In this document: one piece after another, positions 11,285-23,690 of the stretch
Layout: the number at the start of each line of letters is the position of its first letter
Position numbering within the stretch: the stretch's first letter is position 1
Assembly: GCF_004193775.1 (NCBI RefSeq)
Contig: NC_041005.1
Coordinates: 12,402,501-12,466,500 of the forward strand
Direction of reading: 5' to 3'
Source: Glycine soja
Lineage: Eukaryota > Streptophyta > Magnoliopsida > Fabales > Fabaceae
DNA length: 64,000 bases
Position numbers and translations under genes: made by a program
Notes under the pieces: generated by a model
Databases searched by the model: none
What the model saw: only the letters and a program-made list of their open reading frames with translations
What the model was told of the DNA's origin: nothing

Positions 11285-11730
11285 TTTTATATCGGTTATT
11301 TAAGACTTTCAACATCGGTTATTAACCAATGTTGAAAGTAAAGAAGTTGAAAGTATTAACGTTAACATTGGTTTTCGAAAACCGATGTTAACATAAAAAT
11401 GATAACATCGATTATTTAAATAACTGATGTTATATAATAAGAATTACACACAAAATAAAGATATCAATGTTCATAGCAGCGTTGGAAATTGACATCAATT
11501 TTTGTAGAAAAACGATATTAACGAACAAAGTTAACATCAGTTTTTGGAAAACCGATGTTAACTATCAATGTTAACATCGGTGTTTATTGAAAGTCGATGT
11601 TAATGTTTTGGAAGTTAACATCGGTTTTTCTAGAAAACCAATGTTAACATTGATAGTTAACATCGGTTTTTGAAAAAAACCGATGTTAACTATCAATGTT
11701 AACATCGGTTTTCCAAAAACTGATGTTAAC
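11285..11730. repeat. Subterminal repeats of the CACTA element
   Basis: At least ten copies of an AACATCGGTTTT motif occur in both orientations, many as back-to-back pairs of the form GTTAACATCGGTTTT-n-AAAACCGATGTTAAC. In CACTA elements such motifs near the ends are the binding sites of the TNPA-type protein needed for transposition. The pairing makes this stretch able to form a series of hairpins. Confidence 0.85.
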
Positions 11731-12220
11731 TATATATCAATAAAAAAATTTATTAATAACTATGAATAAAGAATATTCAATTAATGTTAAAAGGTTACAT
11801 CAATTGTAAAAAATGTAAAGCAAGGTAGTAAACAAATGAATTAAAGTAAAATTACAAAATTGTCTAACATCCTAAGTTGCCTAACATCCTAACTAAAATT
11901 ACAAGTTAGTAAACTAAGTTTCATTTCTAACTTTGAGATAATAGTTTGCCCACTGGATGCGAAGCGCCTTCAATGTGTCTAATTCCAATGGTCTAACATC
12001 ATTAAAACACTGCATGATAAAATAAAACATAAGTTAATAATACAATACCAATGATAAGAAAATCAAATTTTTTTGAAAAAAAAATTACCATTTCCCAGTT
12101 ATTCCTAAAACTTCTTAAGATTATAGTTGACATCCAATGCATTACGTAATAGCCACACTCAGTGCTTCCTTTTTGTTTATTACACTAAATACATAATGAA
12201 ATTTAGATATTCAACATTAA

Positions 12221-14894
12221 CTACAAATTAGTGTACACAGACATAAAATATATATAAGTAAAAGCATTGTTTAAATTACTTACTTTAACAACAATCCACC
12301 TAGCACCTACAACCTTGGATTTAGGTTGTGGAGTATCGTCAAGTCCTTTCAAAGCACTGTTGAATACAAGGAACATTAAAATATTGATGTTGCTGACTAA
12401 TGCCAATGCAAATGTATTGAAAAACAACACTAACCTGTTAATTATTCCTTTCATATAGTTGTTTGGCCTATTATGCAAGGAACAAAATCAAATAACAAGA
12501 TTTTCCTTAGACAAAATGACAACCATTTGCCAGTGTGCACTGCAGTGGATACCAATATAGGTTATTGTAGTATTATACATTATTTAAATTCATTTGTACA
12601 GTTTTAATTACCCATTCAGGTAGGCTCCCAGGTAGACATCCCGTTTTGAACTCTGCATCCAGTTCTTCATGTAACTTTCTGATTCAAACTGTGATTGCCT
12701 AGATCTCTAGATGGACTGTGACTCAAGGAATCCATACACATCGAAATTCCCCAATCGCATATTTGTCTCAATCATATGCCTATTGTTGTTAACACAAAGT
12801 AAATTATGTATGAATTTAAAACAATAACTTAGGTAATTAACAATAATCTAAATTGACTTACAAAATCCACAACTGTATAATAGAGATGCTAAGCCATTGA
12901 CCACCGTGTGCTATTTCAGACAGATCTTCATGCTTTATGTACAAGGGGAAGTCTGAATTAAACAGCCTGAACAGGGAAGCATCCCACATAACCTGCAACG
13001 ACTTCAAAAAAAGTTGCGGGATGGTCAATGTCATCAGATATAGGGGATCATCGACCTCAGGATGCGACCTATCTGAAGGTTTTGCTAGAGACACAGCTCC
13101 CTGTTTATCCAACATAGTTAATTAACATAATTTAATTACAATGAACAATTCAATTGAAAAAAAAATCATAGTGAGAGTAAGAATACCTATTCTGATAAAT
13201 GTTTGACGAGATGTGTTGGCCAAACAAGGAAGGTGTTAAGTGTCTGCCCCACTAAAATAACCTCATCAGTGGGTACAGGAATGGGAGCATCTGCATCTTT
13301 AACTTCCTCAAAACCAACCTTCACTTGATCATGCAACAAAGAGATGTTGTGAATGACTGTGGATCCCTCATAAACTTTTCCTAGGGCAACCAGGCGGGGA
13401 GGATTTTCTTCAATGTATAACCCGCATCTGTCTAAGTCACCGTTTGGATTGGTCGCTGACGGATCAACACAACTCCCCTTTGTGCTGACACGAGTAGCTG
13501 AGGGACCAACCTCAGGCTCTGGAGGCAGTGCAAGTCCCTGTGATTGCATCTGTGACTGGAACTAGGACTGCATCTGGCTGAAGGATAACATCAATTGTCG
13601 AGTCACTTTTTCTGTGATCAACTCCTCTAGCTGGTCCCTGATTCTTTGAGTCAGCTGCTCTAGTTCTTTAGGAGCGATGAAGGAAAAAGTGCGGGAGGTC
13701 CGTTGAGTTGGTCCAAAGTATTGCTTGATAGTCACACCGGCTCCAGCAGCACACACACGACCAGGGTGTTCTGGTTGCCAAATGAGAGTAGTCAGGACAT
13801 CCTGATGTACATGGGGGATGAACGAACCCTTTGACGCCTGCTCCTCTAACGAATCTTGTACATAACACATTTGCATGCCAAAGATTGTGACAAAATAAAC
13901 ATAACTAATTATGATTATTAATTAAAAGTGACTTACAATCTTTTCAACAATTTCCTTTGCTGCCTCAAACGTCATCTGGCCAGTTTTTTTTTGTGCGGGC
14001 CATCTTTCACTTCACATGTTGTCTAATGGGAGATGGAGGATCAATCACGACTTCAGTGCTTCCTGATTGAGCAGCTTCCTCCTGTTTTTTTTTTCTCTTA
14101 TCATCCATCAGCTTCTTTTCTAAATATTCATAACCCCCACGAGACAACACGTGGGGGCAGTGTTTTGCTTCTGGATGACTTGTGCCTTTTTCTGCACATC
14201 CTGCAAAAATTAAACATTAATGAAACTCATGATTACAATGTATTATAAGAAGTGAATTTAAACTTGAAAACAATGAAAATCACAATGTACATACCTCCCA
14301 CGAGGGGTCTCTGCGGCTCTGACAAAATTGGGTCCATTTCTCCTTTCTAATGTCGTATTTTTCGCATACAGTGTCATCAACATTGTCCTTGTTAGCTGCA
14401 AGTGCCCATTTTGACGTCAAGTTAGACTTAAACTGTCTTCACCTCTCCCCCACAGTCTGAAGTATTTTCTTCTTTGTCCTAACGTCAGATGTTTCAGGGA
14501 TATCAAATTCAGCCTAACAAATAATAAATTAGGTTTTATTGTTAATAAATGAAATTTTTTGGCTAATAAACAATATGCAAGATGAAAACTAAAGTACCTG
14601 AATATCCTCCCATATCAAATCCTTTTGAGCAGCATGGACTTGCTTCCGAGTCCCGTGTGTCACGTCGACCTTATCACGAGCGACAATCCCCAAATATGTT
14701 CTTAATTTCTTCTTGTGTGGACCGTCGGTCTTCCTGGTTGTAGGATCAACGTGGACTATCGGTCTGTCATCCCCAGCTAGTCTAGTTGCCAATGATCGTA
14801 GCCGTGTGACTTTTCTTGTCCACTTCAAAGTAGACAACGACTGTGATGTTGCTTCTGTAGGAGGAGGAAGAGGAGAGCTGGGTGGAGTAGCCAT
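12221..14894 (-). pseudogene. CACTA second gene: Ptta/En-Spm transposase with Ulp1-like C-terminus, broken
   Basis: The first exon (14598-14894) encodes MATPPSSPLPPPTEATSQSL and ends IWEDIQ at a good donor. The second (14295-14513) encodes AEFDIPETSDVRTKKKILQ and later YDIRKEKWTQFCQ, but has a stop where Trp is expected (ER*RQF). A third region (about 13937-14204) carries frameshifts. Later exons give EELITEKVTRQLMLSFSQMQ (about 13562-13858), GLYIEENPPRLVALGKVYEG (13187-13549), VDDPLYLMTLTIPQLFLK (12858-13100), SKRDVYLGAYLNG (about 12609-12660) and HNRPNNYMKGIIN with ARWIVVK (about 12290-12478). This matches the second protein of plant CACTA elements, a Ptta/En-Spm region followed by a cysteine-protease (Ulp1/C48) like tail. 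Stops and frameshifts make it non-functional. Confidence 0.8.
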
Positions 14895-14968
14895 CTGCCT
14901 ACAAAGAAAAAAACATTACTTAATTAACATTATCAAAAAATTGTAATCGGTTATGTAAATGAATGGAC

Positions 14969-17900
14969 TCAAATCATTGCACGCATAATAAGAAAATTAT
15001 ATTTGACGATGTTAATTAATTCTCCTTCATCATGATCATTACGATTAGCATGAACGTTGTCAACTTCTTCTCCGACGATGTTAGGCGACATTTGTGTGGA
15101 CAAAGGACTAACATAAGTATCAATGTATGAATTATCATTTTCTACATTAACACCAATTGTTTTCCCGTGTAAAACCACCGACCACCTTTCATCACAAGGG
15201 TCTTGAACATAAAATAGTTGTTTTGCTTGTTCTGCCATGATGAAAAGGTCATTTTGGTAAGCTAGTTTCTTTAGATCTACCAACGTAAATCCCACATCAT
15301 CGGTTCGCACACCGGTGTTAGCAAAGTGTTGAGATTCAGCCCTTAGGGTGACCCCACTATTTTGCATTGTACTTTTCTTGTCTTGTGCTTTTGTATAAAA
15401 GGAATACTTGTTTATGTCGTATCCTTGCCAAGTTAAAACATTTCTTTTAGGTCCACCTACTAGCTTTCTTAACGTTTCCGAAGCATTTTCATCAGCAAAG
15501 ATTGTATCTTTAAACCAATCAAGGAAAGTCTTGCTATGCTTTTTCAAGACCCAGTTCTTCGACATTTTTGGATTACTTTCTTTGACTAAACCTCCATGCT
15601 GAAGTATGTATGACAATACTTCATTACTGTTATTCAACACATACAAGTGAGCTTGTAACAAATGTTCTACACTTGGAGTCATCACATACAATCCTCTTGA
15701 ACCCTTACCGCCCACTCTGTCGTCATGCCAAGACTTAGGAAGTCTAACAGGTTTAGCCTTTTCAATGTACTCTAAACAAAATTCAATGGCTTCTTCTGCA
15801 ATGTACCTTTCAACAATATATGCTTTTGAACGATGTAGATTTTTCGTATACCCTTTTAAGATCTTCATGTATCGCTCAACCGGGTACATCCACCGTAAAA
15901 AAATAGAACCACAACATTTGATTTCTTTGACCAAATGAACAATTAAGTGAATCATGATGTCAAAGAAAGTAGGAGGAAAATACATCTCCAACTAGCACAG
16001 TATAATAGCAGCCTCGTTTTCCAACTCATCTAACTTCACAGGATCAAGGACCTTGCTACATATGACATTGAAGAAAAAGCAAAGACGAGTTATGACTAAC
16101 CTAACTTTGTTAGGAAAAATGTCTCATATGGCCACGGCTAACAATTGTTGGATCAAGAAGTGACAATCGTGAGACTTTAACCCTACCAACTTAAGATCCT
16201 TCAATTGTACAAAGCTCTTAATATTTGAAGAGTATCCTTGGGGGACTTTCACTCGGCGCTGACACTGACAAGTATATTTTTGGACAAAGTATGGCAAGCT
16301 GAAGGCAAGTATATTTTTTTACCAACAGACATTGGATGCAACTGCGATCGTACACTCATCTCAGCTAGATCTTAATGGGTATTCAAACCATCTTTCATCT
16401 TGCCCTGAATGTTAAGGAGCGTCCCAATGACACTATCACATACATTTTTCTCCACATGCATAACATCAATACAATGTCTAATATCCAGATCAGAAAAATA
16501 CGGAAGATCAAAGAAAATCGATCTCTTCTTCCCTATGCAAGTCTTACTTTTTTTCCTTCTTTTGAGTCTTTCCAAATGTAGTATTCAGGTGTTCAACTCG
16601 TTGGAAGACCTGTTCACCAGTCAACGGTATCGACGCAGTTTTGTGCTCTTGACTTCCATTAAATGCCTTTTTCAATCGCCTGTAAGGGTGATGAGGTTTT
16701 AGAAAACGTTGATGCCTGGTGTAGACTGTTTTTCTACCATGTTTCAGTTGTATGTAGCTTGTGTCTTCTTCACAGATAGGGCATGCATGATGACCTTTAA
16801 CACTGTAACCGCTCAAATTCCCATATGCTGGAAAGTCATTAATGGTACAAAAAAGCATTGCACGCATTAGAAAAGTCTTATTCCGAAACCCATCAAACAC
16901 TAAAACCCCCTCGTCCCACAACTTTGTCAGGTCTTCAATCAACAGACTTAGATAAACATCAATGTCATTTTCTGGCTGTCTTGGGCCCGATATCATCATA
17001 GACAACATCATGTATTTTTGTTTCATGCACAACCAAGGAGACAAATTGTAACTACTAGTAGAACTGGCCATGAACTGTGTAGAGTGCTTAAATTTCCATA
17101 TGGATTCATTCCATCACTGGCTACTCCAAGTCTAAGATTTCTTGCCTTTTTGCCAAAATTCGGAAACAAATGATCTATCTTTTTCCACTGGTAGCAATCA
17201 GCCGGATGACGAACCATTCCATCGCAGTTTCTCCCATTTGCATGCCATGTAAGGTCTTTAGCATCGTCTCCATTAGCAAAAAGATGCTTAAACTTTGGAA
17301 CGATCGACAGATACCACAACACCTTCGCTGGGGGTCCCTTCTTTGAGTTTTCATCAGTACTACACTCTTCATCATCCTTGACTTTGTACCGCGATACCCC
17401 ACACCTAGGGCATTTGGACATTTCTTCAAATTCATGTATGTAAAGTATGCAATCATTCGGGCAAGCATGAATCTTCTGATATTTCATACCCATTGGGCAC
17501 AGTATCTTCTTCGCCTGATAGTAACTCTTAGGCAATGTGTTTTCCTCTGGAAGCAGATCGTGCATTACTTGAAGCAGTGAACTAAAGCTTTTGTCACTCC
17601 ACCCATATCTGGCCTTCATGTTAACCAGACTTAACATCACCGACAACAGCGTCAAAGAATTCTTGCACCCCAGATACAAAGGCTTCTTTGAATGACTTTG
17701 CACTGTATCATACATAGGGGCATGTGCTTGCTGAAAAGACTCTTGTCCAAAGTCACGAATCATATCCTCCAAGCGATATCACATTTCTACATCAAACGGT
17801 TCAAATTGGGACTCTCTCTGCATGTCTGTCAATTCACCGTGTCATATCCACGTGGTGTAATTTTTCTTAATCCCATCACACAATAGATGCTCCCGTATAT

Positions 17901-18048
17901 CATCCAGTATTTGTCGTCTTCCATTCAAACAATTGATGCAAGGACAATAATATTTTCCGTCCTCATCCGGTCGACTTCTTTTGGAGGCAAATTGCAAGAA
18001 CTGTTTGACGCCTTCCTCATATGCAGGACTCATGTGACTTTCATTCAT
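14969..18048 (-). pseudogene. CACTA TNP2-type transposase, broken by stops and frameshifts
   Basis: The N-terminal transposon-associated domain is at 17842-18048 (SKRSRPDEDGKYYCPCINCL) and ends at a stop. The Transposase_21 region is at 17023-17772 (CPRCGVSRYKVKDDEECSTD, GPPAKVLWYLSIVPKFKHLF, ASDGMNPYGNLST). A frameshift leads into 16544-17071 (SPWLCMKQKYMMLSMMISGP, FCTINDFPAYGNLSGYSVKG, HACPICEEDTSYIQLKHGRK) and then 16372-16575 (DIRHCIDVMHVEKNVCDSVI). About 380 bp of disrupted frame follows. A long frame at 14969-15991 then carries DUF4218 (FPPTFFDIMIHLIVHLVKEI, RWMYPVERYMKILKGY) and DUF4216 (VGFTLVDLKKLAYQND, AKQLFYVQDP). The DUF4216 part lacks about 60 residues compared with the family pattern. 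The protein would cut and join transposon ends; this copy is dead. Confidence 0.88.
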
Positions 18049-21000
18049 CCAACTTTGATCTATCTAAATAATAACTCTGTGATACTCACAAAGTTATTCG
18101 ATGCATGAAAATCTCACTTTTTTATTATAGGTGTGGCCCTATCCCATTCAGAAATACCTTTTTTAATGGTAGCTTCATACGTCAAGGTTAATTCTATTTT
18201 GTTAAATTTGACAAAATTTCGGCAGCATTTCGCATTGGTCTCCAAGTACACGACATGAAATCGGTGAAATTAATTTTCCGATAATCAAATTAAACAAAAT
18301 GAGATTAACCTTAACGCATAAATCTACCATAAAAATATCAGTCTCCCTAAACTGTCCAAACGGACAATTCAAGATTTAATACAATGATTAATGCAAACTG
18401 TTCGCAAGAGTCATTGCATTCAGTCTCAAACGGGAATCTAAGGTTCACTCATCATGAACACAATTTGTATAGCATATATCAGTTGTCATTAATGGCAGTG
18501 AACAAGTAATAAAAACATTAATTGGTAACAAACATTTGTACATGTGATGATGAGCAGCACAATCCAAATAGCAAGGCAACTAACTCTTCCTAGAGCAAAG
18601 CAATTTTGAGGCTATCACATTGGGAATCCATATTTTGATTTTCATTTGGTAGTTAATTTCAACAAAATGTTGAGTGTTATCTACAACTTTGATACTAAGC
18701 TGGAATTCATACTTTAATTTTGGTTTAACGAAAGAAACATCTAGGTGGCTTTAAAGAGAAGAAAATAGATAGAAAAATGAGAAGGGAGGGTGACTGTGGG
18801 AGAGAGACAGGGCTGGGGGAAGGAGAAGGCAGAGTACTTTCAGTATTTTTAAAAAAAAGGTGTCAAGAGTTGCTTCAGCAGTTTATTTCATTGAATGTTG
18901 TTCTCACTTCTCACAGCTAAATTCTTGGTTCTTTCAGCAGAGGTTATAAATTAAGTTATATGACACTGTGTGTGACAAGCAAACACTTAAAAGTTATTCT
19001 AGTGGGAGTGGGCAGCCTAATACTTCAGCCCAAGACCAAATCATTGCTCACAACAAGAGGAAATTTCAGCACCAAGACAAAACATGCATCCTTAGCTTAA
19101 TGGGTTAGTTGTGGCTAAACAAAATGCAGATAAAGCTGATTCAAACCTCCATGGTTCTAATTTACTCTTGGTATTGAGACACCAATTGCTTCAAATGCAG
19201 CCACTACTACCCACTACAACCACTACAAGCTAGGAATTATGATTAAATATAGTGTTTCAAGTATACAGCTTACAAAGTTTATGGATGTTGGATTATTCCA
19301 CTTTAAGCTTTATTTATCCTAACTAATAATTGATGGACACCCATCGCTAGCTATTAATCCTATCAATGGAACAAAGACTAATGAATTTCTACCCACTGCT
19401 TTTTACCATCATGCCACTCAAGGCCAGAATTGATTGAGGGGACAGTAAACACTTGTGAAAAATCAAATCATTCTAAAAAGTTGACATGTGTCTCTGTTTA
19501 AAATGATGTGAGTGCAGATTTCAAGTGAGCACAAAACAGCACAACAAACATAAACTACAACCACTACTAGCTAGGAATTACGATTAAAAACAACGTAACA
19601 ATGTGCTTTACACATATACATGTATATATAAGCAGTAGTAACAATGTGCTTTACCTGGAGTTGCTATAATCAAATAGCTTCCACAACAAGGCCACTAAGC
19701 AGTAGTAAATGATAACTTAAAAATAAAAAGCATATGCCAATTAGCCATGGGCCATACTGCCACAACAACGATATGTATCACATTTTGCAGAAAATAACCT
19801 TTGAGAACTAATAAGTAATGGCATTAGAAGAACTCAGAGCCAAACCTAGTTCAACTACAGCAAAGTAATTCAGCTTATGCTCAACCAAACTATGTAACAT
19901 TACTAATGCTCATATGACCAGACTGCATGGACTAACAACTATGTAATAACTTAGCCTACAGAATTGTGGAGTTCATATAAACTTCTCATTATTTATTAAA
20001 GTACCATAGTTAAATGAAAGACAAAACTCTACAAAAGTGATCATGTTCTCATTATGTCTTTACTATCAAGTTCTCAACTCAAATTATGATATGTGGATAG
20101 CAATAATTCAATATGTGCATTTTCTCTAGTTTTTCAGGGCTTTATTTGGATTTTCTCTAGCTTCAGGGAGCCATACATGCTAGTTATCAATTATGATTCA
20201 GAGCATGATCACTTTTGTAATATGTGCATACTACCTTTAGGAATGTTAACAACCTATCCTATGAGGCTTTCAGCATATGAGATCCTAAAGGAATGTGGAC
20301 TTCGAAATTATAATGTGTGCATACTACCTTTAATTAGGAACACTAAACTATGTGTTTTGTCCTTTTAATAAGAAAGAGTGAATTGTGGATTAAGTTTCAA
20401 ATTCAATTTTAAAAAGCAACTCAGTCCAATCCAAATTAAACTTGTATGTGCATATATACTTTATCAGACAAATTTTATCTCCATTTTCTCTCTACTTTAT
20501 ATCTTTCCATGTACAACACTTGACTGTATAGGGGTGCATACATGTTTATATGCTGACAAAATAGCATAGTTTTGCCACTATAGGACATGTAGTTCAAGTT
20601 ATCCATATTCTACAAGGTAAAGGCAATATGGAATGTTGAACCAAATGCCTCACATAACACAAAGTTTAGCCAACTACATATCGCAAGTACAGAACAAACC
20701 CATGCTATACTACCATAGGTTTAGTGAAATGGTACAAAACAAATAAATAGTTTTACCTGCAATGTTCCTTCTGTGGATGAAAGAAATAGCAACTACAACA
20801 ACTCCTAAACCTGCAACAACGGAGCTTCATCAACAACAACACAAATAATAATCACTAAGAACAAAGGGGTAATTGCCAATAGGCTAACTCACCTCTGATA
20901 TAGTGCAAATCAAAGGGCCTAAACCTAGTTTCAAGGTATCTAAACCTTCAAACAGTCAAAACAACAACTTTCCTAAATAGATCAAATTCAGGTTGCAACC

Positions 21001-21540
21001 AACTAAGGGAAGTTAAAAGCTCAGCTTAAGGGGACTTATAACTAAGGGAAGTTAACAAAATGGCGAAGACTGTGAGGGTAGGGTGAGGAAAACTTAACTT
21101 GTGATTGCGAGTACAAACACGACCAAAGACTGGTTTCGTGCCAATGGAATGCCTGCAAGAAAACCAATGAAGCTTGTTCAAACACAATGGCAGTGACCTG
21201 AGGGTGAGGTCAGCGTGTTGAAACACCAAGCTTGTTCAAACACAACGAAGCTTGTTCAAACATGAAGGTCGTTCAAGGAAACCAACAAAACTTACCAAAA
21301 CATGAGGGTGGGGTGAGCGTCACGGCAACCACGATGCCTGAGCGTGACTATGCAAGACTCAACGTCGAGGATCAGGGACAATGCTAGTGACGACGACAGC
21401 TTGAGGTTGCCTTTGCGAGAGTGAGAGTGGGGGTTAGGGAGAAGCAAGAGGGTGGGTTTGCAAGAGACTGATAAGCGCGAGAAGAGAAGGCTTTTGAGTT
21501 TGTAAATTTAAGTAAAATCACAACATCAGTTTTTTTAATA
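18049..21540 (-). other. 5' region of the CACTA element: leader and intron-like DNA
   Basis: No credible coding sequence is present; the open frames at 20093-20569 are AT-rich and unrelated to known domains. The right part (about 21000-21490) is distinctly GC-richer and contains three copies of an AAGCTTGTTCAAACA motif (21170-21183, 21228-21242, 21248-21262), as expected for a leader or promoter of an autonomous element. A roughly 25-bp segment around CCACTACAAGCTAGGAATTA (about 19219-19245) recurs near 19560-19585. Confidence 0.5.
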
Positions 21541-21846
21541 TTTAATATTTTTATATATCTATTAATTTATATTCATTAATATTTAACATTATTATTATAT
21601 ATAGTAAATTAACGTTTCATTTATACTTATTAATATTTACTAAATATTTAGTATATAATAATAGTATATATTAACAATATTTAATAAATACTTCACATAT
21701 ATATTTATAATATATATTATAATACTTAATATTATTAATATATACTAAGAATTATTTATTTATTTTTAATATATTGATTTATATTTATTATTTAGTGAAA
21801 ATAAATATATGTGCAATTTTGATCACCCATTTAAGTTATATAATAG
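21541..21846. other. AT-rich DNA next to the missing CACTA end
   Basis: Almost pure A and T, with runs of ATTTAATATT. Nothing recognisable. The abrupt change from the GC-richer CACTA leader suggests a junction near 21540. Confidence 0.5.
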
Positions 21847-22420
21847 TAGGAGTGTTGATAAAATAATCCAATCTAATAAGAAAAAAAACTGAAAATTGAA
21901 TAAATCAAAAATTGAACGGATCAACATTTGAAAAACCAAATTTTTTTATTGAATTGGATTTTAGATTTAATTTTCAAAACCAATCTAAATAGAATTTATA
22001 CATATGTATATATTTGTATTTCTAAATTGATAATATGGCTTGTGTTTATATTTTTATTTCTTATATATTCATAAAATTATCACATAACTTATACCTACTT
22101 ATAATAAATATTTAATTAAAGATGTTTTTTTACTAACTATTTGATTTAATATACATAAATATAATTACCAATTCATATAAATTTATTTTTGATATAGTAA
22201 ATATTTTTTAAAAATATACTATTATAGTTATAGAATGACATATAAATGAAATATTTAATATTTTAATTTTTTATTACATTTATTATATATCTTACCTTTT
22301 CTTTAATATTTTCTTTAAAAAAATAAAGTAAGATAAGAATCGATCCGATGCAAATTACTTCATTGGATCAAATGTTTTTCGCCTTCAAAATTGATTCATT
22401 CTAATCGGTGAATACCCCTA
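21847..22420. mobile_element. MITE-like inverted-repeat element, about 0.57 kb
   Basis: The left end TAGGAGTGTTGATAAAATAA and the right end, read on the other strand, TAGGGGTATTCACCGATTAG are imperfect inverted repeats of the common plant TAGGGGTGTTCA type. Inside, the arms remain partly complementary around GATCCAAT and ATTGAATAAATC. No coding capacity. The class is inferred from the ends only. Confidence 0.45.
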
Positions 22421-23690
22421 AACACGAACTGAACTGGAGAAAAAGTTAGGGGGACAAAATTTAATACTTGCGTCAACCATAATATGTAATTAAAAATGTT
22501 TGTTTAATTTAATTTATCTATCATATTAAAAGAATTTTATATGTTTATATGCAAAAGATATTTCAATTTTAACAAAAAAATTAAAACATAACATACAAAT
22601 AAAAAAAAAACATATTTGAAAGCAATTAACTTCTCTAAAATAAGCAATTGACATAATTAAAATTGAATAAGAAATAAAGTTAATTATGTTTTGATTGACA
22701 ATTTGATTGATCAAGATCTCCTTTCTTAGTTATGTTTTGATTGACATTTTTTTGGTAGCAAAAAAAAAATAAAAAAATCAAGACTTCATAAGGGATTCAA
22801 AGCCGATTCCGTTTGGGCCAATATTATGTTGGTCTTATATAAAAATAATAATTTATATATCAATTAATGAATATTAAAAGTAATTAATATAAAATAAATT
22901 CATTATAGTTAAAATCAATATCAATAATTATAACAATTAACATATATTTACCTAATATATAAAATTATTGTTATAAATAATATCTGTAAAATGAAATTAA
23001 AGTAAAAATCTTTTATGCAATATTTGAAAGCAAAAAGAAAGAGTACTTACAATAACTTTCGATAAAAAAAAATAAAGATAATAAAGTTGGTTATTGTTTA
23101 TCAACGTAAATGGAGGAGTTTTCTTTCTTTTTTTTTTTTTTTTGGAGGGAGGGGGGAACGGGGGGCAAATATATGATATTACAGTAAATATTAAAGAATA
23201 TTACATTAATTCAGGGGGTGAGAACCCTTGTAGCACTCAACATAGTTTTGCCCCTGCCCCTAAACAAGAGTATATAGTACTAGTATAATTTTCAAAATAT
23301 ATTAAACAACCACATTGACTTGGTGGCTCAGGTGGCGGTTTGATCCCACCTCTAACAAGATATGTTAAAGTTAATTGTAAATGAGAAGAAAGTTGAAGGA
23401 TTCAGTTGGTGTAATTGAACCATGAAAGACCAAAATTACACAATCGCAGTACAATAGGGTCAAAAGTGTAGCAAAGTCAATATTTTATACAAATAAATTA
23501 TTAGACTTATTTATAATTTGGAATAATATGTATTTTTTGACTTTTTATACTTCAAGTTATAACAATAAAACATATATACATTCCTAAGGATATTCTACTC
23601 TAAAGAGTGAGAAAGTGTGGTTTAATTGATTTTGTGAATGTTTGGGAAGTGCTTGATTTTGAAAAAAAAATGATTTATTTGATAACACTC
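22421..23690. other. AT-rich intergenic DNA, no gene
   Basis: No credible coding sequence. A poly-T run precedes GGAGGGAGGGGGGAACGGGG near 23143-23163, a short G-rich patch. The open frames at 22526-22714 and 23094-23288 look like chance. Confidence 0.55.

Larger units (their letters stand above)
11266..21540 (-). mobile_element. CACTA (En/Spm) DNA transposon, decayed, right end missing
   Basis: The left end is the classical terminus CACTACTAGAAAA (11266-11278). It is followed by a subterminal array of direct and inverted copies of AACATCGGTTTT and AAAACCGATGTT (about 11290-11730). Two minus-strand genes follow: a Ptta/En-Spm gene (12221-14894) and a TNP2-type transposase (14969-18048). The remainder (18049-21540) looks like leader and intron sequence of the transposase gene. 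Transcription runs right to left, so the 5' end is on the right. There only a trace, ACAACATCAGTTTTTTT near 21524, resembles the subterminal repeat, and then unrelated AT-rich DNA begins. No inverted CACTACTAG copy was seen, so the element is truncated or interrupted. Confidence 0.88.

Noticed and set aside
20093..20569. Open frames of 91 and 63 codons in the CACTA 5' region
   Set aside because: AT-rich, hydrophobic, no similarity to CACTA proteins, and on the opposite strand to the transposase.
23311..23345. tRNA-derived SINE head (GGTGGCTCAGGTGGCGGTTTGATCCC looks like A and B boxes)
   Set aside because: The A-like and B-like boxes are almost adjacent instead of about 30 bases apart, and no tRNA fold, tail or target duplication was seen.
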